Made by a program: the position numbers and the translations under genes | NCBI GenBank assembly: GCA_019748055.1 | Contig: JAIEQC010000064.1 | Coordinates: forward strand, 1-35,506 | Length of the DNA: 35,506 nt | DNA from: Caulobacteraceae bacterium | GTDB taxonomy: Bacteria; Pseudomonadota; Alphaproteobacteria; Caulobacterales; Caulobacteraceae | Reading direction: 5' to 3' | Notes under the pieces: generated by a model | The model's database searches: none | The model's input: the letters and a program-made list of their open reading frames with translations, nothing else | What the model was told of the DNA's origin: nothing | Shown here: piece by piece, positions 25,139 through 33,708 of the stretch | Position numbering within the stretch: the first letter of the stretch is position 1 | Layout: every line of letters starts with the position of its first letter

Positions 25139-25837
25139 TCACCCCTCCCCCGCCATCCCCCGCAACGCCTCCTCGAACACCCCCGCCGGCTGCCCGCCCG
25201 AGATCAGCCACTTGCCCTCCACCACCACGGCGGGCACGCCGGTGATGCCGCGCGACAGCCACAGGGCCTCTTCGGCGCGCACCTCGGCGGCGTACAGGTC
25301 GTCGGCCAGGACTTCGACGGCCTTGCCCCGGTCCAGCCCCGCGGCCGCCGCCGCGTCGGCCAGGACCCCGGGGTCGGTCAGGCGGCGCCCCTCGGTGAAG
25401 TGGGCGAGGAACAGGGCTTCCTTCAGCGCGCGCTGAGCCTCCGCTCCCACCGTCCCGGCCCAATGCAGCAGGCGGTGGGCGTCGAAGGTGTTCCAGATCC
25501 GGCTGTCCTCGCCCATCCGCATTTGAAATCCCGGCCACGCCTCGGCCGCGCGTTCGGTGATCATGGCGCGGTTGGCCGCCGACTGCTGCGGCGTCGATCC
25601 GTACTTGCGCCCTATGTGCTCGACGATGTTCTCGCCCTCGGGCGCCATCTGCGGGTTCAGCTCGAACGGCCGGAACGTCACCTCCGCCCCGATCCCCTCG
25701 GCCTTCAGCCGCGACAGCGCCGCCTCCAGCCCGCCCAGCCCCACCACGCACCACGGGCAGACCACGTCCGAGACGAAGTCGATGTGCAGGGTGCGGGCCA
25801 GGGTCGGGGCGGGGGCGGGGGGCGCGGCGTCGGTCAT
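25139..25837 (-). CDS. DsbA-family oxidoreductase, FrnE-like
   Basis: A 232-residue thioredoxin-fold protein with the active site C27-P-W-C30 (IDFVSDVVCPWCVVGL), the helical insertion domain, FRPFELNPQMAPEGENI and the cis-Pro loop GITGVPAVVVEGKWLISGGQ. FrnE-type proteins are cytosolic disulphide oxidoreductases/isomerases; no signal peptide is present here. The family is often annotated as DsbA family oxidoreductase or polyketide biosynthesis protein. It lies at the right edge of the low-G+C insert and has the normal high G+C of the chromosome. Confidence 0.92.
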   Translation of the reverse strand: MTDAAPPAPAPTLARTLHIDFVSDVVCPWCVVGLGGLEAALSRLKAEGIGAEVTFRPFELNPQMAPEGENIVEHIGRKYGSTPQQSAANRAMITERAAEAWPGFQMRMGEDSRIWNTFDAHRLLHWAGTVGAEAQRALKEALFLAHFTEGRRLTDPGVLADAAAAAGLDRGKAVEVLADDLYAAEVRAEEALWLSRGITGVPAVVVEGKWLISGGQPAGVFEEALRGMAGEG

Positions 25838-25884
25838 GCCCGACAGATGGGAACCGCCGGGGCGCGGCGGAAGCGGCGGCGCGC

Positions 25885-28737
25885 CTAGGCCAGGAACGCC
25901 CCCACCTCCTCCACCGCCTCGGCCAGGCCCAGCCGGCGGACCTCCGTGCCCGGGGGAAGGCCGGCGAACAGGCGGGTGGGGCAGGCGGCGTCCAGCATGA
26001 CGAAGACGCCCTTGTCGTCCGCCCGGCGGATCAGGCGGCCGAACGCCTGGGCCATCCGCCCGCGCGCCAGGGCGTCGTCGTAGGCCCTTCCCCCGTTTCC
26101 TTGGCCGCCGAACCGCTCACGCCGCGCCTTGTGCAGCAGGTCCGGCCGCGGCCACGGCACCCGGTCGAAGGCCAGGATGCGCAGGGACCGCCCGGGCACG
26201 TCCACCCCGTCCCGCACCGCGTCGGTGCCCAGCAGGCAGCTGTCCTCCTCCGCCCGGAACACGTCCACGAGGGCGCCGACCTCCAGCGGGTCGACGTGCT
26301 GGGCGTGCAGGGGGATGCCCGCCTTGGCCAGATCGGGCCCCAGCCGCTCGTACACCGCCTTCAGCCGGCGGATGGCGGTGAACAGGCCCAGCCCCCCGCC
26401 GCCCGCCGCCAGAAACAGCTCGCGCATCGCCGCCGCCGTCTGGCGCGGATCGTCCTTGATCAGGTCCGTGATCACGATCACCCGGCTGTTCGCCGCATAG
26501 TCGAACGGGCTTTCGACCTTCAGCGTCCGCGCCGGCTCGATCAGCCGCGCCGCCCCGGTCCGCAGCCGGGCCAGCTCGAACGGATCGTCCGCCATCGGAT
26601 CGCTCAGCGTCGCGCTGGTCACCAGCACGCCGTGCGACGGCATCACCACCGCCGCCTCCAGCGGCACGGTCGGGTCGATCCAGTGACGGCGCAGGGCGAC
26701 GTCGTGGATGCGCCCGAACGCGGCCTCGGCCGACAGCCAGTCGACGAAGTCGGGGTCCGGCTCGCCGACGTCGCTCTCCAGCGCCTGCAGCATGGCGCGC
26801 CAGCCGGGCAGGGTCATGCGCGCGCGCCGGTCCAGCCCGCGCAGGGCGCCCTCGATCCGCGCGCGCGACGACGGCTCCAGATCGGCCGCCTCGTCGTCGA
26901 GAATGTCCTCCAGATGCCGCGACAGGGCCAGCAGCGGCGCCTCGACCGCCGCCAGCGCCTGCGCCGCCGCCCGCGCGGTCTCCAGCACCGGCTCGGTCAC
27001 CGGGAACAGGGCGCACTCCATGCCGAACTCGCCGCCGGCCGGCGTCGCGTTCTCGCTGGTCCGGGCGCGCAGCTGCTCCAGCGCGGCGACCAGGAACCGC
27101 TCGATCGGCCCGATCGGATTGATCTCGCCCGACGGCGGGGCGATGCGGCTGGACACGCCCTCGCCGGGCAGCTGGGCCGCCGCGCGGATCGCGTCGTTCA
27201 GGGCCTGGGTGGCCTGTTCGGAGTCGGCGCACAGCTCGCCGATCCTCTGCTCCAGCCCGCGCCCGCGCCGCCCGCGCCCCTCCGGCCCCCGGATCCAGCG
27301 CCTCAGCTCGGCCGCCTCCTGCCCCGACAGGGCGGCCGAAAAGGCGCCGTCGGCGGCGTCGAACAGGTGGTGCCCCTCGTCGAAGACGATGCGCTTCAGC
27401 GCCGCCGTCTCCCCGTCCTGCTTCAGGCCCCGCGCCGTCCGCGCTCCGTCGAAGGCGGCCTGGGTCATGACCAGCGCATGGTTGGCGATGACCAGATCGG
27501 CCCGGCGGCTGGCGCGGATCGTCTTCTCGACGAAACAGGTGCGATAGTGGGGGCAGGCCGCATGCACGCACTCGCCGCGCCGGTCCACCAGATTGGCCGC
27601 ACTCGCCTGCTGCCCCGGCGAGACGGCGAACAGCGTCGGCAGCCAGCCGGGCCAGTCGCCGCCCGTCATGTCCCCGTCGCGCGTGTGCATGGCCCAGCGC
27701 GACGCCAGCGCCGCGCCGATCAGGTCGCCGTTCCCCAGCTGCGCCGCCTGCACCGTCTCCTGCAGGTTCAGCAGGCAGAGGTAGTTCTCGCGCCCCTTGC
27801 GGACGACGGCCTTCTTCCTGCGCTCGGCCGGATCGGGCCACAGCGAAGCGCTCTCGCGGTCGATCTGCCGCTGCAGGGCGCGGGTGTAGGTCGACACCCA
27901 GGCCGCGCCCGCATTGCGCTCGGCCCACAGCGACGCAGGCGCCAGATACCCCAGCGTCTTGCCCGTCCCCGTCCCCGCCTCGGCCAGCAGCACGCGCGGC
28001 CGCCCCTCCTCGTCGCGCGGCGAGAAGGCGAAGGCGGCCTCGGCGGCATAGTCGCTCTGCGTCGGCCGCGCCTCGTCCAGGCCCGAGGCCTGCAGCAGCT
28101 TCTCCAGCCGGATGCGCGCGCTCTCGCTGTCCACCGGCGCCGACCCCGCCTCGCCGCGCGGGGCCTCGTCCTCCCACTCCGGCAGGCGCGACCAGGCGTC
28201 GAGGCCGCTGCTCCTCTGCCGCCGCTCGCGCACCGGCTGGGCGTGCAGCGCCTCCAGCACCCGCTCGCCCCAGGCCCAACCCGTGCGGTTCAGGGTCTCG
28301 GCCAGGGTCACGGCGTCCTCGCGGCCCGGCCACGCCGCCTCGGTCATCTCCTCCAGCAGCAGCCGCGCCGCCTCGCGCAGGGCCATAGCCTGCGCCTCCG
28401 CGCCCTTGGGCTCCGCCTGACCGGTGGCCAGCGCCAGCCCGGTCGGCGACGGCGCACAGAACCGCGCCGGCCGCACGAAGGCGAACAGCTCCAGCACGTC
28501 CAGCAGGTCCCGCGACCGCGGCGGCGGCGCGATCCCCAGTCGCCGCGCCGTCAGGCTGGCATGGCACACCAGCACGGGGCCGCCGGTGAACAGCCCCTCG
28601 GCCGCGCCTCGCCCGATCCGGCGCGCGCCCTCTGCGTCCGCGACCGCGCCCGAGCCCGGCGGCACGGCCAGCGCGGGGGGCAGGGCGGCGAGCGTGACCG
28701 CGCGCGTGGTCAGGGGTGTGGGCGAGTCGAGGGACAC
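25885..28737 (-). CDS. ATP-dependent DNA helicase, DinG/XPD-like with iron-sulphur cluster
   Basis: A 950-residue superfamily 2 helicase. The N-terminal 230 residues hold a region with GGPVLVCHASLTARRLG and DLLDVLELFAFVRP. Helicase motifs follow: Walker A in LLAEAGTGTGKTLGYLAP, then four cysteines for a 4Fe-4S cluster (one in ENYLCLLNL, three in GECVHAACPHYRTCF), ANHALVM, the DEGH box (IVFDEGHHLFDA) and the late motifs VLVTSATLSDP and QAFGRLIRRADDKG. DinG/XPD proteins unwind forked DNA and R-loops in repair. GTG at 28737 (VSLDSPTPLTTRAV) is the chosen start; ATGs at 28803 and 28800 would add up to 22 residues, so the start is uncertain. Confidence 0.9.
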   Translation of the reverse strand: MSLDSPTPLTTRAVTLAALPPALAVPPGSGAVADAEGARRIGRGAAEGLFTGGPVLVCHASLTARRLGIAPPPRSRDLLDVLELFAFVRPARFCAPSPTGLALATGQAEPKGAEAQAMALREAARLLLEEMTEAAWPGREDAVTLAETLNRTGWAWGERVLEALHAQPVRERRQRSSGLDAWSRLPEWEDEAPRGEAGSAPVDSESARIRLEKLLQASGLDEARPTQSDYAAEAAFAFSPRDEEGRPRVLLAEAGTGTGKTLGYLAPASLWAERNAGAAWVSTYTRALQRQIDRESASLWPDPAERRKKAVVRKGRENYLCLLNLQETVQAAQLGNGDLIGAALASRWAMHTRDGDMTGGDWPGWLPTLFAVSPGQQASAANLVDRRGECVHAACPHYRTCFVEKTIRASRRADLVIANHALVMTQAAFDGARTARGLKQDGETAALKRIVFDEGHHLFDAADGAFSAALSGQEAAELRRWIRGPEGRGRRGRGLEQRIGELCADSEQATQALNDAIRAAAQLPGEGVSSRIAPPSGEINPIGPIERFLVAALEQLRARTSENATPAGGEFGMECALFPVTEPVLETARAAAQALAAVEAPLLALSRHLEDILDDEAADLEPSSRARIEGALRGLDRRARMTLPGWRAMLQALESDVGEPDPDFVDWLSAEAAFGRIHDVALRRHWIDPTVPLEAAVVMPSHGVLVTSATLSDPMADDPFELARLRTGAARLIEPARTLKVESPFDYAANSRVIVITDLIKDDPRQTAAAMRELFLAAGGGGLGLFTAIRRLKAVYERLGPDLAKAGIPLHAQHVDPLEVGALVDVFRAEEDSCLLGTDAVRDGVDVPGRSLRILAFDRVPWPRPDLLHKARRERFGGQGNGGRAYDDALARGRMAQAFGRLIRRADDKGVFVMLDAACPTRLFAGLPPGTEVRRLGLAEAVEEVGAFLA

Positions 28738-28817
28738 GTGCGAAAGATAGTCCCTCCGGCCCCGAAACGAAACCGGAACACTGGCGGACCCCGCAGTCAT
28801 CACCTACAGGTTCGGGA

Positions 28818-28994
28818 ATGGCCCGACAGGTCTCCCGCCGCGTCAAAATCGCCTTGGGCGTCATGGCTTTGTTCGTGGCGTTCTGCGCTGGCTGCTGGTT
28901 CGCGGGGTTCGACGCCGTGGACGGCTGTCTGGACGCGGGCGGGCGCTGGAATGAAGGGCGCGGCTTTTGCGAGGGAGCGCGTCCACGCGAGTGA
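28818..28994 (+). CDS. 58-residue membrane-anchored small protein
   Basis: A short protein with a basic N-terminus (MARQVSRRVK), one hydrophobic helix (about 11-30) and a small exported tail containing D-G-C-L-D-A-G-G-R-W-N and a second Cys (C37 and C51, possibly a disulphide). The C-L-D-x-G-G-R-W-N string is common in small alphaproteobacterial proteins of unknown function, as far as I recall. Its TGA overlaps the GTG start of the Lhr-type helicase gene (GTGA at 28991-28994), so it is co-transcribed with it. It is divergent from the DinG-like gene. Confidence 0.75.
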   Translation: MARQVSRRVKIALGVMALFVAFCAGCWFAGFDAVDGCLDAGGRWNEGRGFCEGARPRE

Positions 28995-31474
28995 CCACCC
29001 TTCCCCCCCTCTTCGCCGATTGGTTCGCGTCGCGCGGCTGGGCGGCCCGGCGGCATCAGCTGGAGATGGTCGCGGCGGCTGAGGCCGGGGCGCACGCCCT
29101 GCTGGTCGCGCCGACCGGCGGGGGCAAGACGCTGGCGGGCTTCCTTCCCTCGCTCATCGAACTGGCCGAGCGCGGGCCGAAACCGGACCATGGTCCGGGG
29201 TCCGGCGTGCACACCCTCTACCTCTCGCCGCTCAAGGCCCTGACGACCGACGTCGAGCGCAACCTGATGACGCCGATCCGCGAGATCGGGCTGAACATCC
29301 ACGTCGAGAGCCGCACCGGCGACACCAAGCAGTCCAAGCGCGCCCGCCAGCGGGAGTTTCCGCCGGACGTCCTTTTGACCACGCCCGAACAGCTGGCCCT
29401 GTTCTGCGCCTGGGAGGGGGCGCGGGCCTATTTCGCCGATCTGAAATGCGTCGTCCTGGACGAGGTCCACGCGATCTGGAGCGGCAAGCGCGGCGACCTG
29501 CTGAACCTCGGTCTGGGCCGGCTGCAGCGGTTCGCGCCGGACATGCGGCGGGTGGCGCTCAGCGCGACCGTGGACGACCCGGACATGATCGCGGACTGGC
29601 TGAGGCCGACGATCGACGCCCCCGTGACCCTCGTCCGCGGCGATCCCGGCGCGCCGCCGGTGGTCGATGTGCTGATCTCCGAAGGGAAGGTCCCGTGGGC
29701 CGGCCACACCGGCGTCCACGCCATCCCCGAGGTCTACGACGCCATCAGGCGCTCGGGCATGACCCTGATCTTCGTCAACACCCGCTGGCAGTCGGAGTTC
29801 GTGTTCCAGCGCCTGTGGGAGATCAACGACGAGAACCTGCCCATCGCCCTGCACCACGGCTCCCTCGCCGCCGAACAGCGGCGCAAGGTCGAGGCGGCGA
29901 TGGCGCGGGGAGATCTGCGGGCGGTGGTCTGCACCTCGACGCTGGACCTCGGCATCGACTGGGGCGACGTCGATCTGGTCATCCAGCTGGCGGCGCCCAA
30001 GGGGGCCAGTCGTCTGGTCCAGCGCATCGGCCGCGCCAACCACCGGCTGGACGAGCCGTCGCGCGCGCTGATGGTGCCCGCAAGTCGGTTCGAGATGCTG
30101 GAATGCCAGGCCGCGCGTGAGGCCGTAGCCGAAAACGCCTTCGACTGGGAGCCGACGCACGTCGGCACTCTGGACACTCTGGCCCAGCACGTCATGGGCT
30201 GCGCCTGTTCCGAGCCCTTCACGCTCGATGATCTGTATGCGGAAATCACCGGCTGTGGGCCCTATCGGGGGCTGACGTACGAGACCTTCGAGGAGGTCGT
30301 CGATCTGGTCGCCACCGGCGGATACGCGCTGCGCACCTACGAACGGTTCGCCCGCATCGTCCGGACGAAGGACGGGAAGTGGAAGGTCCGCAACGGCCAG
30401 GTCGCCCAGCGCCATCGCATGAACGTGGGCGCCATCGTCTCGGCGGGCACGCTGAACATCAAGGTCGCGCACCGGCGGGGCGGCGGCACGGGCGCCGCGC
30501 GCTGGACCGCGGGTCGAAAGGTCGGCGAGGCCGAGGAGTGGTATTTCGAACAGCTGACGCCCGGCGACACCTTCGTCTTCGCCGGTCAGGTCTGGGCCTA
30601 TCAGGGCATCAGCGGCACCGACGCGCTGGTGACGCACGCCCGCGACGTCGACCCGAAGATCCCTTCGTGGGGCGGCTCGAAATTCCCTCTGGGCACGTCG
30701 CTGGCGGAGCGGGTGCGGGACATGATCCAGGACCGCGACCACTGGCGCGTCCTGCCGCCCGATGTGCAGGAGTGGCTGGAGCTGCAGGAGGCCCGCTCGA
30801 TCATCCCCAGGGCCGGCGACATGCTGGTCGAGACCTTCCCGCGCGGCTCGCGGCATTTCCTGGTGGCCTATCCGTTCGACGGCCGGCTGGCCCATTCGAC
30901 GCTGTGCATGCTGCTGACTCGACGGCTGGACCGGCTGGGCGTGGGGCCGCTGGGGTTCGTGGTGACCGACTATTCGCTGGCCATCTGGTCGATCCGGCCG
31001 ATGGACGGGCTGGACCTCGACGCCCTGTTCGAGCCCGACATGCTGGGCGACGATCTGGAGACGTGGCTGGAGGAGAGCTTCATGATGAAGCGCACCTTCC
31101 GCAATTGCGCCCTCATCTCCGGCTTGATCGAGCGCCGCCAGCCGGGCGCCGAGAAGACGGGGCGGCAGGTGACCTTCTCCACCGACCTGATCTACGACGT
31201 TCTGCGCCGCCACCAACCCGATCATCTGCTGCTGCGCACCGCCCGCGCCGACGCGGCCGCCGGCCTGCTGGACGTGGCCCGGCTGGGCGCGCTTCTGACC
31301 CGCATCCAGGGCCGGATCACGCATCAGCCGCTGGAACGGCCGTCGCCGTTCTGCGTGCCCGTGCTGGTCCAGATCGGGCGCGAACGGGTCGGCGGCGGCG
31401 CGGCCGAGATGATCCTGGACGACAGCGCCATGGAGTTCTCCGAAGAGGTCCTGATCGCCGAGGTGATGGCGTGA
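28991..31474 (+). CDS. Ligase-associated DNA damage response DEXH box helicase (Lhr-type)
   Basis: An 827-residue superfamily 2 helicase. Motifs in order: Q-like and Walker A region VAPTGGGKTLAGFLPSL, LYLSPLKALTTD, TTPEQLAL, the DEVH box (VVLDEVHAIWSG), VALSATVDDP, FVNTRWQSEF, CTSTLDLGIDWGDVDLVIQL and QRIGRANHR. A winged-helix and C-terminal Lhr domain follow. This subtype is encoded with an ATP-dependent DNA ligase, an exonuclease and PdeM in a repair module; here only PdeM follows. GTG at 28991, overlapping the stop of the 58-residue gene, fits the family start; the frame is open a little further upstream (TTG 28967). Confidence 0.95.
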   Translation: MTTLPPLFADWFASRGWAARRHQLEMVAAAEAGAHALLVAPTGGGKTLAGFLPSLIELAERGPKPDHGPGSGVHTLYLSPLKALTTDVERNLMTPIREIGLNIHVESRTGDTKQSKRARQREFPPDVLLTTPEQLALFCAWEGARAYFADLKCVVLDEVHAIWSGKRGDLLNLGLGRLQRFAPDMRRVALSATVDDPDMIADWLRPTIDAPVTLVRGDPGAPPVVDVLISEGKVPWAGHTGVHAIPEVYDAIRRSGMTLIFVNTRWQSEFVFQRLWEINDENLPIALHHGSLAAEQRRKVEAAMARGDLRAVVCTSTLDLGIDWGDVDLVIQLAAPKGASRLVQRIGRANHRLDEPSRALMVPASRFEMLECQAAREAVAENAFDWEPTHVGTLDTLAQHVMGCACSEPFTLDDLYAEITGCGPYRGLTYETFEEVVDLVATGGYALRTYERFARIVRTKDGKWKVRNGQVAQRHRMNVGAIVSAGTLNIKVAHRRGGGTGAARWTAGRKVGEAEEWYFEQLTPGDTFVFAGQVWAYQGISGTDALVTHARDVDPKIPSWGGSKFPLGTSLAERVRDMIQDRDHWRVLPPDVQEWLELQEARSIIPRAGDMLVETFPRGSRHFLVAYPFDGRLAHSTLCMLLTRRLDRLGVGPLGFVVTDYSLAIWSIRPMDGLDLDALFEPDMLGDDLETWLEESFMMKRTFRNCALISGLIERRQPGAEKTGRQVTFSTDLIYDVLRRHQPDHLLLRTARADAAAGLLDVARLGALLTRIQGRITHQPLERPSPFCVPVLVQIGRERVGGGAAEMILDDSAMEFSEEVLIAEVMA

Positions 31475-32202
31475 ACGCCGCCCTGAGAGACAGCCTCTCC
31501 CCCTTCCGCCATCCGTGCGGCGGGCTGAAGGTGCGGGTGAACGGCGAGGCCTGCGTGCTGCGGTGTTCCGGCGCCCTTTGGATTCCGGGGCAGGGGACGC
31601 TGATCGCCTCGGACCTGCACCTGGAGAAGGGCTCGGCCTTCGCCGCGCGCGGCCAGATGCTGCCGCCCTATGACAGCCCCGCCACGATCGCCAAGCTGGA
31701 GGCTGAGATCGTCGAGCTCGACCCCGCCGTCGTCGTCCTCCTGGGCGACAGCTTCCACGACGCGCGCGCCATCGCCCGATTGGCCCAGGCCGATCGCGAC
31801 CGCCTGAACCGGCTGGCGGCGGGGCGACGCTGGGTCTGGCTGGAGGGCAACCACGACGTCGCTGCCTTGGCCGAGGCGCTCGACACGCTGGCGGGAGAGG
31901 TGGTCACGACCCTGTCGGTCGGCGCCCTGACCCTGATCCACGAACCGCAGGCCGAGCCCGCGCCGGGAGAGGTGGCCGGCCACCTGCACCCCTGCGCCAC
32001 CGTGGTCGCCTATGCACGCGGCGTGCGGCGGCCCTGTTTCGTCACCGATGGGCGGCGGCTGGTGATGCCCGCCTTCGGCGCCTTCACCGGCGGGCTGGAC
32101 GTGCGCCACGCCGCCTTCGCCGGCCTGTTCGAGCCGCGCCCGCTGGTCGCCGTGCTGGGCCGCGACAAGGTCCACGCCGTCGGCTGGGACAAGCTGGCCT
32201 GA
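31471..32202 (+). CDS. pdeM: Ligase-associated DNA damage response endonuclease PdeM
   Basis: A 243-residue calcineurin-like metallophosphoesterase with all five metal motifs: D-x-H (IASDLHLEKG), GDSFHD (VVVLLGDSFHDAR), GNHD (VWLEGNHDVAA), the His in LTLIHEPQ and GHLHP near 165. The LHLEKGSAFAARG segment is typical of the PdeM subgroup, which is found with the Lhr-type helicase. It is thought to act as a nuclease or phosphatase in DNA repair; the substrate is not defined by sequence. GTG at 31471 overlaps the helicase stop (GTGA), which indicates translational coupling. Confidence 0.93.
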   Translation: MNAALRDSLSPFRHPCGGLKVRVNGEACVLRCSGALWIPGQGTLIASDLHLEKGSAFAARGQMLPPYDSPATIAKLEAEIVELDPAVVVLLGDSFHDARAIARLAQADRDRLNRLAAGRRWVWLEGNHDVAALAEALDTLAGEVVTTLSVGALTLIHEPQAEPAPGEVAGHLHPCATVVAYARGVRRPCFVTDGRRLVMPAFGAFTGGLDVRHAAFAGLFEPRPLVAVLGRDKVHAVGWDKLA

Positions 32203-32209
32203 AACGAAA

Positions 32210-32239
32210 TCGCCCCCGCCGGCGGACCGACGGGGGCGA
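32210..32239. terminator. Hairpin terminator between convergent pdeM and cspA
   Basis: TCGCCCCCG (32210-32218) and CGGGGGCGA (32231-32239) are perfect complements around a 12-base loop. On the minus strand the stem is followed by TTTCGTTTC, a moderately U-rich tail, so it should terminate the cold-shock gene and may also stop pdeM transcription. Confidence 0.75.
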
Positions 32240-32263
32240 AAGCTCAAACCCGGAAGGGATCGA

Positions 32264-32473
32264 TCAGCCGGCCTTCAGCTGGCCCGCCGATTCCTTGCCC
32301 GAGCGACGGTCCTGTTCGATCTCGTACGAGATCGTCTGACCTTCGTTCAGGCCGCCCAGGCCCGCGGCCTCGACCGCCGAGGCGTGGACGAACACGTCCT
32401 TGCCGCCGTTGTCGGGCTGGATGAAGCCGTAGCCCTTGGTGGAGTTGTACCATTTCACAGTGCCGGTCGCCAT
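32264..32473 (-). CDS. Cold-shock protein (CspA family)
   Basis: A 69-residue single cold-shock domain: [20 protein letters not shown] with RNP1 (KGYGFI) and [14 protein letters not shown] with RNP2 (VFVHAS), then [11 protein letters not shown]. CspA proteins bind single-stranded RNA/DNA and melt mRNA structure, in the cold or constitutively. GGAGG lies eight bases before the ATG at 32473. The 176 bases upstream (32474-32649) hold no gene and probably form a long 5' leader, as is usual for this family. Confidence 0.95.
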   Translation of the reverse strand: MATGTVKWYNSTKGYGFIQPDNGGKDVFVHASAVEAAGLGGLNEGQTISYEIEQDRRSGKESAGQLKAG

Positions 32474-32649
32474 TTTCTGGACCTCCGTCTTGCATTGCCG
32501 ACGCGCAAGAGCGCGCGCCGGAGAGGTCGGTCTTTTATGGGAGCGGCTGAGGATCTCGGGCGAAGTGCGGGAGAACGAGAGCGTTACGCAGAAGAGATCG
32601 ACCCGCACACCCTGCGCCCTCGAGACGGCGAAAGCAAGGCGCGCGGGCG

Positions 32650-32844
32650 TCAGCCCTCGACCCGGGCCACCGCCGCGATGCAGCGGTCGCGCAGCGCATT
32701 GGTCACCACGCGGCCGTACAGCTGGTCCGCGATGCGGTCGTACCCCTCGGCCTGCAGGCGCTTCTTCACCTCGGTGACGGTGCGGCATTCGCCGGAATCG
32801 GCGAGCTGATAGGCCCGCTCCAGCGTCGTGGGTCTAAAGGTCAT
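32650..32844 (-). CDS. Conserved small protein of unknown function
   Basis: A 64-residue protein beginning [20 protein letters not shown], then [16 protein letters not shown] and Y-G-R-V-V-T-N-A-L. The helical pattern and the L-x-x-E-G-Y/F-x-x-I-x-x-Q-L-Y-G string resemble small conserved alphaproteobacterial proteins that I remember as unnamed. No domain with a function is recognised. It lies upstream of the cold-shock gene on the same strand. Confidence 0.75.
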   Translation of the reverse strand: MTFRPTTLERAYQLADSGECRTVTEVKKRLQAEGYDRIADQLYGRVVTNALRDRCIAAVARVEG

Positions 32845-32886
32845 GGCCGCAATATGGGCATGGGGCCCCCGGATTGCGACCCAGCG

Positions 32887-33666
32887 TCAGAAGGTGAAGC
32901 GCCGGGCCAGGAAGGCGCCCACCCTCCAGGCGTCGTCGTTCCGCGACAGAGGGCTGTCGGCGACGTCGCCCAGACGCCGCTCCCATCCCGCCAGACCGCC
33001 CAGCGCCCAGCCGCCGCTCAGCGGGGCGACGAGAACCGCATTGATCCCCGCGCCCTGCAGCCCGCCGTCCGGCGACCAAGTGGAGATGCCGTTGGCCAGC
33101 GCCTCGCCCGCGTCGACGCCATAGTAGGCCTCGGCCAGCTTCCGGTCCCCGCCGCGCGCGAAGCCCGTCAGCGTCAGCCCGCCGATCGGCGTCACCGTCT
33201 GATACGCGGCCTGAAGCACGATCTCGGTCCCGTCGCTGACGCCCGAGACGTCGCGGCTGATCCGCCCGCCGATCACAACATTCCCGGGGATGCGGCCATA
33301 GGCATAGACCGCCGCGTCCGCCCCGAAGTCCGGGCGATCCAGAACCAGCCCCTCGACCTCGTCGGCGTCGAAACGCGGTCGCAGCTGGACGCCGGCCCGA
33401 AAGCTGTCGGACTTGAGCGCGTTCCAACCCAGCCCCTCGAACGGGCTGAAATAGACCACGTCGTTCCAGCTGGCGGCGACATAAGGCACCACCCGCGTCT
33501 CGCCGCCTGTGTCGCCGTCGGAATCGACGCCGTGCAGGGCGCCCACGCCCAGATCGACCGCCCAGCCCTGCACCGCCGGGCCACGGGACTCGAACGGTTG
33601 CGTCTGCGCGGCGGCCTCCCCGGCGAAGCTCAGGACCAGGGCGGCGGCGGCGAGGGCGAGGCGCAT
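32887..33666 (-). CDS. MipA/OmpV family outer-membrane protein
   Basis: A 259-residue exported protein with a signal peptide (MRLALAAAALVLSFAGEAAA, cleavage after AAA or AAAQ). The mature part alternates polar and aromatic residues, as in a beta barrel, with WAVDLGVGALHGVDSD near the N-terminus, RVVPYVAASWNDVVYFSP, GLGWNALKSDSFRAGVQLRP, and it ends in R-R-F-T-F, a terminal Phe typical of outer-membrane proteins. MipA was described as a scaffold linking MltA to PBP1B in E. coli; most family members are uncharacterised. Confidence 0.85.
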   Translation of the reverse strand: MRLALAAAALVLSFAGEAAAQTQPFESRGPAVQGWAVDLGVGALHGVDSDGDTGGETRVVPYVAASWNDVVYFSPFEGLGWNALKSDSFRAGVQLRPRFDADEVEGLVLDRPDFGADAAVYAYGRIPGNVVIGGRISRDVSGVSDGTEIVLQAAYQTVTPIGGLTLTGFARGGDRKLAEAYYGVDAGEALANGISTWSPDGGLQGAGINAVLVAPLSGGWALGGLAGWERRLGDVADSPLSRNDDAWRVGAFLARRFTF

Positions 33667-33708
33667 GGGGGCTTCCGAATTATCGTCAGGTTGCGCCGGA
33701 GATGGAAA

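Noticed and set aside
26101..29082. 993-codon plus-strand frame opposite the DinG-like helicase
   Set aside because: Composition (Arg, Gln, His, Pro-rich) is that of an antisense shadow, and the minus-strand frame has all helicase motifs.
26117..31324. Very long open frame on the minus strand (over 1,700 codons)
   Set aside because: It runs antisense to the Lhr-type helicase and then out of frame through the DinG-like gene. The translation is Arg/Gly/Pro/Ala-rich without domains, as expected of a shadow frame in high-G+C DNA.
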